A stretch of DNA of 64,000 bases, from positions 3,479,501 through 3,543,500 of the forward strand of contig OX381720.1 in assembly GCA_947462335.1 (NCBI GenBank). Direction: 5' to 3'. This document shows, one piece after another, positions 53,134 to 64,000 of the stretch. This DNA comes from Harmothoe impar (lineage: Eukaryota; Annelida; Polychaeta; Phyllodocida; Polynoidae). The position numbers and the translations under genes were made by a program. The notes beneath the pieces were generated by a model. That model saw only the letters and a program-made list of their open reading frames with translations. It searched no databases and was not told where the DNA came from. The number at the start of each line of letters is the position of its first letter. The stretch's first letter is position 1.

Positions 53134-56100
53134 TTACATGTATGTTGCTTCATCAACCTCCTTGTCCTCCTCCATGGCCGTGTTGTCTTTCCCTCTTAAC
53201 GGTTTCAGGTTTTCTGGCTTGTCCAGCATGAGGGATCCATTGACCAAGACCAGACTGGCTCTTCGAACGTATGACAGTGATTCAGCTGAAAATGAGAATG
53301 AGAAAGTCATGGCAAACTGAAACTGTGTCTTACCAAAACAAAGCAGGTTGAAGCGCTATGACTGGTACACCTCTATAACTGGTGCACCTCTATGACTGGC
53401 AGAACTGAAAACGGATTATTCAGGCCACTCAAAAAAAGTTGTTTCTCATCACCCGGCAGTAAAAAATACGACGAAAGCATATTTTTTCAACTTTTTTTCT
53501 GTTTACTGAGGCCAAAGTGAATAGTGAAATTAGGTTTTTGACTTTGCTACTGATTTACACATCTTAGTAGTTAATAGTTTACTGGTCTGGAAAAATAGTT
53601 GTATTGTAAGTTGGCTTCCTGCATTACTGATTCCTGCGTGGTGATGAGAAACAAGTTTATTTTCTTGAGTGGCCTTAGAGCAGATTAAACCCTGGATTCA
53701 TTTATCTCTAGGACATGGTAAAATAGATGTATTACTTTCCTAAATATATCAGCTGTAAACATGCTATTTTCACTTCTACCGGTCTTAGAGAAGTGCTGAT
53801 CATAGTCGTGCATTGGTCGAAGAGCATCAACCTTTATTTTTTTGAGATACAAGATAATTAAGCATTGAAGCACCGTATTCAATGCCCCCCATTAAATACA
53901 ATGTGGCCATATTAAATGGCTTCAAATAAAAAAATAAACACAAATATCAACTACATTAATACTGCTTGGAAGTGTTTTACCCATGGGGGCTGGGTGATAT
54001 CCCACTCAGCCTGCGGCTTTGTGGGATACTGTCCCAGCCCCCACTCTTGAAATACTTCAGAGACGATATCAATGGGGGTTGGCATTTGTCTATATATCGT
54101 ATGGCAAAACATATGGAAAATAAATGTGATTGATTATGATTTCAAATAAAGAAATATGGCTCATAGTGAATTGAATTCTAACTCCTATGTACAGTATCTA
54201 AAATTACCAAATAATCTAGGTTTCCTGTAATTTATAACCCCCAGTAAGCAGAAAATAGTTGTTTCTGGTCTAAGCTGAGTGAATTGCAGCTCAGGTGTCA
54301 ACAAGTAGAAAAAAACAGTCAACAGACTTTAATAAATGAGTGTACCTTTGTGTTTATTTTCCATCTTTTTCCAACCAACATGGATGGTAATCAATGCATC
54401 ATAGCAATATTGTTTCTTACATATTATACTAACTGACATATCCCTACCTATGGCTTCCTTTTTACTCCTCTTCCTCTTCCTGGCAGATTCTGGGTAAGCA
54501 ATCTCATCCAATAGGTCCTTGAGATGGCCAATCAATTTTTCATCTCTGTAGGCACTGACTGGGTAGGCCGCCTCTCCATGCTCCTCTATGTCCAGGCCTG
54601 TCGGGATGTATAAATCATAAAATAAGACTTCTAGAGAAATTCTTGATGTCACAGTGATTAAAGTGGATATTTAGAAAGTAAACTAATAAAGGTTTTCATA
54701 TTGCATCCATAAAGTACTGGCCAGTGCTGGATTTATAAATGTATCAGGCAGGGGATCCGTTATCGCCAATTAGGTTCCATCCACCCTGTATTCATGTATC
54801 ATGCATATCCAACAAGGCTGATGCACTCCCCAAGTATCAGCAATGCAATATGGTACTAGCCAGCATTGCATTGAGCTGCATCATACTAACAAATGGATGT
54901 GAAGCCTAGTTCATTCTTCGAGGGTGAACACTCACCTTTTAGTTCTAATTCTTCAGGCACCCGGAGCATTTTAAACACTTTGAGAACCCCAAAGATCAGT
55001 CCACTGATCACTGATGTCCATCCAATTATGGCCGCTGCTCCAGCCAAGTTGGTTGCCATTAACTGGGGAGGAAAATTGGAAATGGAATTGAGAAATGTAT
55101 TTACATTAATGTAATTAGCACATTCACAGAGAAAGTGGGCTGACAGTTATGAGTGATCTTGCCATAAGGGATAAAGCATTATTCACAAAGAACAAGATTT
55201 CTTTGCTGACCCATTCCCTCTCTCTAGTCAGCTATGCCAAGCACAGTGATTAAACTGTGTAAATCAAAACAAAAATTGTATTAAAAGGTTTTTATAACTG
55301 CAGAATGAAACAGAAAATCAACTCACATATCCAGACTCCTTGCTTGGGTTGACGAAGGCCCCGCGGTCCTTATCAAACAAAGCAACAGCAATTAGGCCCC
55401 ACAGTCCTGATCCAGCGTGGACTAAAATACAAAGTAATATTTTTTACCTAAATTTCTAATTGGTCATATTGGTTCAAATTATTAGATTGTTTTTGAAGTG
55501 TGCTTCTTTAGTTTGATATATCTTGACTGATTATTACTTATTTGTCGATGACTTCCTTAGTGTTCAGATGAAATAAAAGAAGGGTTTCATTGTCTAGTAC
55601 ACTGACCTGCAACAGCATCCAGAGGATCGTCACACTCAAACCTTGTCATCAGCCAGGACACAAACTGGTAGGCAAGGCCAGCGACGCAACCAGTAACTGC
55701 CGCTCCCCATGGGTACATGTTATTACACCCAGCACATATAGCCACCTACAGGAGGAAAGTGGTATTACACAGTGTTTCCATATTGGGGCATATCACACTG
55801 GTGAAATAACCCTCAGTGTTGAACAATGCCATGAGCCTTTGTCAAGGGTAGATTTACCATGAGTCTGACACATACCATGAGACGGACAGTGAAATTGAAG
55901 GTTCTTCATGTAAACTACTACTTCTGTGTATGTGTTTTGGAAGGAATAACACTTAAACTTTATCATAGTTCACAAATAAAGAGCTCAAAATGCTTGAAAG
56001 ACCACAAAATCAAGTGTCCTTCTCCAGGTGTGTGTACCTTATGTACTATGCACAGCACATACAGTGCCCTATACCAGTAAACGGACACTGGTTTGATGTT

Positions 56101-59100
56101 TGGTGCACTATGCTGTTATAGGATTCATCAGTAAAGTATAACTGTCCCAGCAACCCCTGTGTCACAATCTGCCGGCATTATGCATGAATACATGTCCATT
56201 GTGGGTAACTCAGCAGCGATACATTTAAACACCATGATGGCAATTATGTGACAATAAGAAAAGTCCTCACCATTCCAGCGAGTCCGCCATTGATGGTACT
56301 CAGCAGACTCCACTTTGTCTCTCCTCGTCCCTCCCCATCTTCATCACCATAGATACGCCTCAGTATGAGCCGTCCTATGACAGTAATGACAGCTCCCGCT
56401 GCACCAGAGATAATGGTGTTCAACACCGCTGACACCACACTTTCAGCATCACCTGCACATTATTACACATTATAGAACATTAAGTAGTATGTGATAACAA
56501 TAGATAGAACAAACAATTAATATTCACAGTGTGTTCATGGTTAGAGCATGTGCATAGAAATCTAGTGATGCCATAATTCTCCTTGTACATATTTCACATC
56601 TGCTTTGTCTAAGCTATAGTTCATATCATGGAAATGTTGCTAAACCTCTCAGTTTGTGTGCCCTTTAGTTTGGTGAGATGCAGATGGATGTATTTTGACA
56701 CGTATGTCCTCATGGGAATGGTGTAACGTTTTCTGACAATGCTCACCAGGTTGGGAGATTGAGCCTTGAGAGCCGCCATTGAAGGAGAAGAACCCCATGA
56801 ACAGGATGAAGCCACCGAGAGCTGCCATCTGGTGGGCACATCAAGAAGCAATGTTTATTTCATACTTCGTACATTCTCATATCTTCTAGGATGATGACAT
56901 TTATCGTGTGAGACATTTCAACTTTTTTCACTCCCCTTTCAATCATAGTTATGCATTAACTTGAAATTTGGGACTTGAAATTGAAATGGGTGAAATTCAT
57001 TCCCTTACCTCTAGAAGGATCATAGACTTTGAGCCCCTAAATAACCCCCCCCCCCCGAGTAGTGACCACTCAATTATGTTATGTTATGTCATACATTTCT
57101 TGAGTGAGGTAATTAGATACCAGAAGCCAATCAAGCAGAAATGGTTATCAAACTTTGCATCTACTAGGCAAATGGTAGGTATCAAATGTAAATGTGTCTC
57201 ACTGGGATGGAGTGTCCACGGATCTCCTCTTGATTCTTTTCAAAGCTGTCAAAGCGGCCAAGACGTGGTCCAAGAAGTAATGCTCCCCAGAAACTGGCAG
57301 TACCTCCAAGTAGATGCACCACACCACTGCCTGCAAAGTCCTGGGCACAGAGTATGGGGGTTAAGCCCAATATCATTTATAACATGTACATAATATTCAA
57401 TGGAAATATACATCCCCACATGCCCCATTCCCACATGCCCCATTCCCACATGCCCCATTTCGACTCGCTCCGTTTCCACATGCTCCATTCACATGATGAG
57501 TTTGAAATCAAAATTACGTAAATCCAACCTGGAATTTAAGCATATATTTTGATAAAACAGAGTGTATTGTAATATTTGGGATGCTGCTATCTGATATGAG
57601 ACATTTTGAGCTGCAAGTGTCTAAAAAACTCCGGTGCTTTCGCTTACTTGATATGACACAGTTGTACCAGAGAAGTTTATGCCTTGGTTGAGCCAACCTT
57701 CCGGAGCCCACGCCCAGTGGCTTGCAACAGGGTACATGAAAGCTGCAGAGTATGGAGGTAGTCATGTTTCAATAATATGGGGTATTTGGGGAACCAAAAT
57801 AATGTGGACCCCTTTGTAGCAAAAAAGCCAAAACAGCATTAACCAATGAATGCTATGTTCCACAGAATATAATCTCATTGAATAATATGACTAAACTAAT
57901 CATTTTGTCATTGATAACCACAGGAAATAGATACACAGGAGCACTCAGGTTGTTTACCATCGTAGGCTAACTTACCTGACTTTGCGTCATATCAGAATAC
58001 CTTTGATGATGAACAATTCTAATGATTTGCAGGAACCTTGATAATTATAGATATAGAAGGGCTCACATCACCACTGTAGGAGGCAAGTTCATGTAAAGAG
58101 GACAGCCCATGGAATATAGGTGACACCATGTGGGAGTTAATCCAGTGTCGCTCAACCGACACTGGACTAACTCTTATACAAATTCTTACCTATTTATCAT
58201 ATCAAATATAATTTATTAGAAATCCTATTGTAACACCCACCGGTGAATACCACACTGTAGATGATGTAAGCGTTAAAGTTACATCGTTCAGCCACAGCCC
58301 CTGACACAATGGTGGAGGCTGTCACAGCGAATGTGTAGTGGAAGAAAGTGTAGACAAAGTCATAGGTATCAAGTCCTGCTGACGCCCAGTACTGGGTACC
58401 ACAGAAAGCATTACCCAAGCCGAAAGCCAGCGGGTACCCAATAAGCCAATAACACAAGGCACCAATCACTGCAAAGTAGACAAATGTATTAAATGACCCA
58501 GGGAATTGTCTCTTTTATAATAGATGAAACCATAGCATAAAAATCTATAAATATAAGAGCCAACCTGGCACCACCTTGACCTCTGTTTCAATGCACCATC
58601 GCTGGCACCTGAGCTACTTGGAGAAAGTAGTTTGGCATGCTGGGTGTTTTAAATTTTAGAAGTACCTCGGAAGGATCTACCCAAATATACTGGGGAAGTG
58701 ATGTGGTAATTACCACTCAGATGCCAGAGATGTCGCTTAGGCGCGTCCCAGGAGGAGCTGGGTGCCAGCTTGGAAAGGTGCCAAGAGCTACAATAACCAT
58801 TGAGTGTTGGGTATAACCATAGTGTAGACAGAATCTGAAATCTAAATAAATACAAATGTGATCACTGGTATTATGTGTAATCTACAGTAGATTTGACTAT
58901 GCATCTACACAAATTATTTACACTGTGGCTTATAAAGGGGACAAAATCGTGCACTCTAATCACTGTACCATAACTCTAATACCACCCTGTGGGGAACTTG
59001 AGTCTAGTCATATCATTCACCTTTAGACATGATAATTTTGGTCTCTATGGTATACATGATTATATTCTGGCTTATAGCCAAAGACAGTTGGTCCAAGAGG

Positions 59101-60033
59101 TGGTCTGGAGGAAGGGGTCTTTCGTCCTTCTACATGGTGCATAGTTTCAGGCCTTTAGTCAAGTTGAGTTTCCGTCGTGAGATTTCATTTCACCTTTCTG
59201 GTTATCATGCTATTGCCATGAAAGTCCTCTCATTTAAAGCTCATCTAACCCAAATTCAAATAAATAGTCCTTGCTTGTTTACCATGTTCAATTTAAGATT
59301 ATATTACTAAATGTTTTGAATCAGACCCTTTGAATGAGGGATCTCTGAGCCAGGACCTTCTGAACCAGGACCATGTGAACAAGGATCCTCTTAACCCTTT
59401 AAGGACAGCATAATGCATCTATGTGGTATACCCCATGTTGAGTTGACCTTCCCAGATATGCTGAAATTGCATTTATGGAATGAATTCCTGACATCTAGCC
59501 TGCATGTTTAACAGTTGTTTAACACTGACAGATAATGGGATTACCGATCACAAATTTGGATCATTATCAAATCAAAATATAATCCATGACTTCTATACAT
59601 AGGAAAGGATGGAGGTGTTGTACTGACTTACATGAGTCAAGCATATTCTTAATGATGATGTTTGTGGCATTTTTGGACCGCACCGCTCCACACTCCAAGA
59701 ACGCAAAGCCACACTGCATGACTATAGGAAAAGGCAAAAGAGAAATTATTTGAATTCTTTCAACAGTGCTCAATAATACTACAAATAATAATGATAGTGC
59801 TTAATTATTGGTAAAAGGGTAACAAAAATGTGACAAGCAATATCAAATTTTTTGGTTTTTTTCAATGTCAATATTTAGGAAAAGGCAAAAATCTTACAGT
59901 AAATGATGGTGGCATTGATGATTAAGAAGAATGCATCCAAATTGCGTGACATTGTATGGAATTGTGCCTTTAGCTCATCTATCATATCCCCTGTCATGTT
60001 CCCCAGGGTCATGTTTGATATGGCCGCCATCAT
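53134..60033 (-). CDS. amt: AMT-family ammonium transporter, gene C (12 coding exons)
   Basis: Complete transporter. Exons: 60033-59898, 59721-59632, 58468-58241, 57742-57648, 57340-57203, 56828-56747, 56452-56271, 55745-55607, 55421-55327, 55062-54936, 54597-54448, 53285-53134 (TAA). Two adjacent in-frame ATGs (60033, 60030) give 537 or 536 residues; gene B's start aligns with the second. Signature segments are [25 protein letters not shown] (first pore His) and VHAGSGLWG (second pore His; Ala replaces Phe of A and B next to it). [10 protein letters not shown] and [11 protein letters not shown] follow the family. The tail ends EATYM. Exon lengths and phases match gene B, and introns 2-4 keep recognisable homology, so B and C are a tandem duplicate. 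An acceptor-like tttgtttccaccag upstream of the ATG points to a non-coding first exon. Confidence 0.97.
53422..53675. mobile_element. 254-bp MITE, AGGCCACTCAA ends
   Basis: About 33-bp inverted ends (aggccactcaaaaaaagttg with tttctcatcacc inward) are mirrored at 53638-53675. It lies in intron 11 of gene C. Fragments occur at about 38240 and 52260. Confidence 0.8.
53983..54043. repeat. Hairpin, arms about 22 bp
   Basis: tgggggctgggtgatatcccac pairs with gtgggatactgtcccagcccc with a one-base bulge, in intron 11 of gene C. Confidence 0.65.
54725..54895. repeat. ATGATGCA-family element, diverged
   Basis: Contains attcatgtatcatgcat, ggctgatgcactcccc and cattgagctgcatcat, in intron 10 of gene C near exon 10. 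Confidence 0.4.
56150..56260. repeat. ATGATGCA-family element, short
   Basis: Contains gccggcattatgcatgaata, gggtaactcagcagc and accatgatggc, in intron 7 of gene C just before exon 7. Confidence 0.4.
57412..57490 (+). repeat. Tandem cccacatgccccatt units
   Basis: About five 15-16-bp units with variants (ccacatgccccattc, ccgtttccacatgctcc) in intron 4 of gene C. Confidence 0.75.
58134..58173. repeat. 17-bp hairpin
   Basis: gagttaatccagtgtcg and cgacactggactaactc pair with one mismatch around ctcaac. It lies in intron 3 of gene C. Confidence 0.75.
59390..59545. repeat. ATGATGCA-family element, left half
   Basis: Begins ttaaccctttaaggacagcat and continues aatgcatctatg; the remainder is degraded. 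It lies in intron 2 of gene C. Confidence 0.45.
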
Positions 60034-61069
60034 GAGTCGTTGGCGTCAACCTAATGTCTGTGGATTCTGGTGGAAACAAAGATATGCATACTCTAAATAT
60101 AGATATTTTCGCTGGTATACATTTTCATAGATTAGCCAAAAAACATACTGTATTTGTTTTCATGCTGGACATATTTTCTCAGATTTTAAATCTGCATACT
60201 CTGCAAAAGTATATACAACGCAAAATAAAATATGTTTACAGTAATCAAAATGTTACCTATCCTTCCATGCTTCTTTCATATGAATCGCATGTATACCTCT
60301 ACCCATGTACATCAAAACCATGCTTCTCCCAACTCTCTCTCTCACATAACATGCCCTGTTTATACAGCCACACAATAAAAGTCTGCTTAAACAATTATGT
60401 AATTTATTTTCCTGGATCACAATTGACAAATTAGTTATAATTCAGGTTGCCCATCTATTGGCTCACGCATCTCGGTTTAACACAACACTCTGACAACTTA
60501 TCTGTGCTTGGGTCTGCCTCCCACACTGACGAGGGAGTCCTGGTTAGCTGCCACCTGATTTATAATGGGTATTTAAATGAGTGTCAGTCCCCAATACACT
60601 GATAATCTCTATGCTGAAAACCTAGTAAGTCAACATGACTGATCTAGTCAGTCAGCATGACTGACATAATTAGTCATTCCTTGTTTGGTGATAAGGACAT
60701 TATTATATAATCAGTGAAAGAATTTACCGCCACCCAGCAGTCTCTTGAGAAGCACATCAATTGCTTCACATCACTCATATGTACAACCTATTAGCTAGGT
60801 TCATATAGGATTGTTGCAAAGCAGCAGAACTATGGATCTATGCATGTTCAATTTATCACAGAACAGCAATTTATATTCCTAGAACTACATTCCTTAGGGG
60901 ATCATCAATTCTTATGGTACATTTCTGTTAAATCTAATGTAGGTTGAATTGTAAAATATGTATGAAGCAATTGAAAAAGACAGACATTTTCACCAACAAC
61001 AAAAACAGTGTATGTGTTACGATGCAAAAAAGGGGCAGAATTGCACATGACTTTTGACCTGCCGGGGTG
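60034..61069. other. Upstream region of AMT gene C, no gene recognised
   Basis: It may hold gene C's 5' UTR exon and promoter. The acceptor-like site at about 60069 (minus) is the only signal seen. Direct repeats of gactgatcta/agtcagtcagcatgactga occur near 60640. Confidence 0.4.
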
Positions 61070-61172
61070 AAGGGTTAAAAAATGTCAACCCCTCTAGTGG
61101 TGGGGGTGAAACATTTACACACAAAATTTCACGACCCCGTCCCCCTGTTATTGCAAGAGAGCACTCCCTTAA
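61070..61172. mobile_element. Fragment of the GGGAGTG MITE family
   Basis: Ends ccccctgttattgcaagagagcactcccttaag, like the right end of 7379-7687. A clear left end is missing; the interior has cccctctagtggtggggg. Confidence 0.5.
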
Positions 61173-61215
61173 GCACTACTGACTAGCGTAGCAGACCTAC
61201 AGCATATCAGTGTAG

Positions 61216-61468
61216 GGCTGTGTCTCACCAGATCAGGCCAATGTGGACGTCTTTGATCGGGTGGCATCTTTGACCTCCAGACAGAAAATGATTTATTGAG
61301 GGCAGGTGAAGATATAAATGGAGATATAACCACCATCATTTTCTTTATTTTATCCCTAACATATCGAAGAAGAAATTTCTTTTTAAATCTTTTTTTTTCA
61401 TAGTGGCCGGTCAAAGATGGCACCCTTTTAAAAATGTTCACATTGGCCTGATCTGGTGAGACACAGCC
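61216..61468. mobile_element. 253-bp element with GGCTGTGTCTCACCAG ends
   Basis: About 32-bp inverted ends (ggctgtgtctcaccagatca, ggccaatgtg). Inside them sit inverted gtctttgatcgggtggcatctttgacc-type repeats. End and subterminal wording (GGCT..GTCTCA, ggtcaaaga) match the element at 49367-49888, so the two are one family. Confidence 0.8.
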
Positions 61469-61544
61469 GCAGGTGAGTTTTTAACTTGAATCCATACTTG
61501 TTCCTGGTTTCTGACATTTTAGGTAACTAATTGTTAGTAATGCC

Positions 61545-61710
61545 CCTAACCCTTTAAGGACTGCAAGCTGCATTAGTGATGTACGAATGGAGCCCTTGTT
61601 AGTTCAGCATGATGCATCAATGCAGCAATGAGTTAATCACTGGGGCTTCATTTGGTGCATCATGACAACACATGTCATGCTTTAGTGACATCCTATCCTT
61701 AAAAGAGTTA
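61545..61710. repeat. ATGATGCA-family hairpin element
   Basis: Begins aaccctttaaggactgcaag, contains cagcatgatgcatcaatgcagc and ggtgcatcatgac, and ends cttaaaagagttaaa. Confidence 0.65.
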
Positions 61711-62319
61711 AATTTAAAAAATGGTGGAATACAAGAATCCTCAAGGATAATGGAACATGCTGGCATTTATATTAAAAAATACAGACATACCTTTTTCCTG
61801 GATTACATAAGACTCACGTCAGTTGTCTAGTGTGCAGTCATGTAGCAACCAACTGAACAGTGAATGCAGTAAATGCCAGAAAATGTCCAGGTATTAGGCT
61901 ACTGTCCTTAAACTGGTTCTTATTAAGGTATCGGTGTGTGTAAGTGCATGCTCCGTCTGCCACTCCTCTGTCTTCCTGCACCTTATGTAAACCTCCGCCT
62001 GTGTGTCTGCGTACCACCTCTACCCTACCCGGAACGTACAACTGTGCTCACAGCCTCTGATTGGCTAATGGGGCTGTCACGTGGTGTACCAGCAGTGTCA
62101 TTACCTAGGGTCATTTCCTAGGTTCTATGTCAGTTATATAAATGTCAGTTATATAAATAGGGAAAGGGGTCACCACGCCAGATAGTTTATATAATCTGAT
62201 TAAAATTTTGTGTCAACCAAATTAGTCAGCATAGTATTTACACACAATATATGGTAGACAGTTGTTAACTTTGTAGTTTTCCTATGCATAATATTATGTA
62301 TCAAAGTGAATTTTTGTCA
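61711..62319. other. Intergenic, no gene recognised
   Basis: No coding or repeat structure of note apart from a short direct repeat ttatataaatgtcag near 62131-62160. Confidence 0.4.
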
Positions 62320-62515
62320 CGATGCACCAATATAGCCCGGCGAGTAATTCACTGGTTCTATATCGGTGCATCATGCCGACCCTTTGGCAATCCCTAGGGT
62401 TGGCATGATGCTTGAATGCAACAACAGTGAGTTACTTGCCACTCTCTAGGGCTACATTAATGCATCATGACGACCAATGACAGCATATATTGATGCCCTC
62501 ATTAACATTAAAATA
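62320..62515. repeat. ATGATGCA-family hairpin element
   Basis: Contains gtcacgatgcaccaatatagccc paired with tatatcggtgcatcatgccgac, then agggttggcatgatgcttgaa and gcattaatgcatcatgac type arms. Confidence 0.65.
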
Positions 62516-63872
62516 TTGGTCTAATTAGTAACCCCCTCTCGTGTGGCCGCTGCTGGCTTCAGAGGGAGTTGTTATATTGTGTAGGGTTAGTGCATGTAAT
62601 ACCCTACAGGTGGCAGAGCTGTTTTCGCTACTGGGCTACGATAGAAACAATATACCGCTTTTAAAGAGTTGAGTGGAAATATAGGTGGAAGATAAAATTA
62701 ATTATATATATATCTTAGAAAATCTCCTGATAGTTTTTCTGAGAGAGCAAAAGTACACAAATACAAAAAGCAGAATAAGGATATATCTCTGGTGGTAAAT
62801 GCTTAAGAGCAATTAGAAGTTGAAATCCTGCTAGATCGTTAGCCCTGCGGGCTCATAACCTTCACACCTGTAGCACCTACTGAGTGCATATTGTGGCATG
62901 CACATGCAGCACCATGAGTAACCACAGACCCAGCTAGAGGGAAATGCATGTCTAAATTAGTGTAACCACTGTTCTATTTTATCACTATGTTATATCATTC
63001 AGATCTTTCATAAGTAGAGATCATCCTTTTTGTGTTTTAACAGCACCATCACTACACTCGATTTCCAGAGAAGACATTATTAAATAGATATGGAAAATAT
63101 TAGATTTCATTTTATATTTTCGTGGTAATAAAAGGCCAGGTGCACATTTGGACACTAGGGCATGCCCCAATATCATGAGCATAACCCAGCACTAGTTGTA
63201 TTGTTGTGGGATATATGTATGTATATACAGAGTGCCGCGCCTTTTTATCTTCAGAAACGACCACGTTTGCACTTGGAAATGCTGTAGTAGCAAGCACGTT
63301 TGAGTGCTGATTATTTTTGAATTTCTTACTTTTTATTATGTCTCAGAGAGGTAAACGATTTTGCTCATGAATAACGAGTTTTCTTGAATAAAGAAATACA
63401 GTTTTATCCACGAATACCAAAGAGAAACAGGCTCCCGTACACACAGTGCCGAATCTGGATCTGAAAACACAGGTTCCTTGGTAGAGGAATAATAATGATA
63501 TGAATAAATATATATCACTGTGCTATGCGACTGTTGGTTGACTTTGATATAGGCCTATGCTCATTAATGAGTGATTTATTTCAATTATATGAGAAGCAGA
63601 GGTGATTGGATTTTTTGGATTTGGATATTTTTATTGGCTCATAATCATCTACAATATATAGCGGGAGTTCTTCCTATTATGGCCAGATGAAATGATATGA
63701 TATATAGAAGAGAAATGAATTACAGGTACATATATCGATGTTCAGTCTGATTGTTCAGCCAAGCCAACCTGTGAGTCCACATAGTTCATACTGATTATGA
63801 GTAGTTACTTAGACATAATACATGTGTATACTTCACATGCTTATTTGTTTACTGACGTCAATAGGGTTAGGG
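62516..63872. other. Intergenic, no gene recognised
   Basis: AT-rich DNA with short microsatellite-like tatatata. No coding signature is seen until the LINE fragment. Confidence 0.4.
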
Positions 63873-63998
63873 CTAGTTCAGGGCTGCTCGGAAACTATCT
63901 ATGGTAGCTTTGTGCTGTACAACGTGTTCTAGCTCGTTCCATAAGTCTATGCCCCTATATAGGGGACCCTTGGCGTAGATGTCCTTCTTGAGTCTTGC
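63873..63998 (-). pseudogene. LINE RT C-terminal fragment, open at right edge
   Basis: On the minus strand an open frame enters from the right edge and ends with TAG at 63873-63875. It reads ARLKKDIYAKGPLYRG then IDLWNELEHVV and SFRAALN. The PLYRG..W..L pattern matches the C-terminus of the LINE at 42872-44535 (SPLYRGFIQWSKL). It is therefore the 3' end of another LINE copy; whether that copy is intact lies outside the window. Confidence 0.7.
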
Positions 63999-64000
63999 TC

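Noticed and set aside
1..64000. CRISPR arrays, bacterial operons or riboswitches
   Set aside because: The window is animal nuclear DNA with spliceosomal introns; repeats present are MITEs, minisatellites and LTRs.

Overview
The window is animal nuclear DNA, AT-rich, with short introns, conserved exon phases and a heavy transposon load. An invertebrate is likely: AMT-type ammonium transporters, CR1/Jockey-like LINEs, a Ty3/Gypsy element, a DIRS/Ngaro-type tyrosine-recombinase element and many foldback MITEs occur together. No species can be named from the sequence alone.

Layout. 1-2204: 3' part of a LINE, open at the left edge. 2479-7022 (+): last six exons of AMT gene A; its 5' exons lie outside the window. 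7379-10613: intergenic DNA with foldback elements and a TGGACGGA-rich block. 10641-11704 (+): an intronless neuropeptide-receptor-like GPCR with one frameshift. 14177-23345 (-): AMT gene B, complete, 12 coding exons, 536 codons. 23594-38170 (-): a 14.6-kb Gypsy-type LTR retrotransposon with near-identical 484-bp LTRs and a 4-bp target duplication. It carries gag, a -1 frameshift site, protease, RT/RNase H, integrase and an extra 1072-codon ORF where env would be. Its pol is split at the protease/RT junction by a 1.58-kb tyrosine-recombinase element bearing split direct repeats. 38171-44535: repeats, a minisatellite and a decayed LINE (-). 44545-46130: a pyrimidine-rich array of about 12-bp units. 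46131-53086: intergenic DNA with many MITEs. 53134-60033 (-): AMT gene C, complete, 12 coding exons, 536 codons. 60034-64000: repeats, ending in a LINE 3' fragment open at the right edge.

The host genes form an ammonium-transporter cluster. A converges on B, and B and C are tandem on the minus strand with the same exon lengths and phases, so they arose by local duplication. The LTR element inserted between B and C, 249 bp upstream of gene B's start codon and in the same orientation, so its 3' LTR could influence gene B.

The least ordinary objects are the extra ORF of the LTR element with its own NRF1/TATA-like promoter, the YR element nested in pol, a second candidate terminal exon in gene A, and a 27-codon segment shared by two dispersed repeats whose differences are mostly synonymous.
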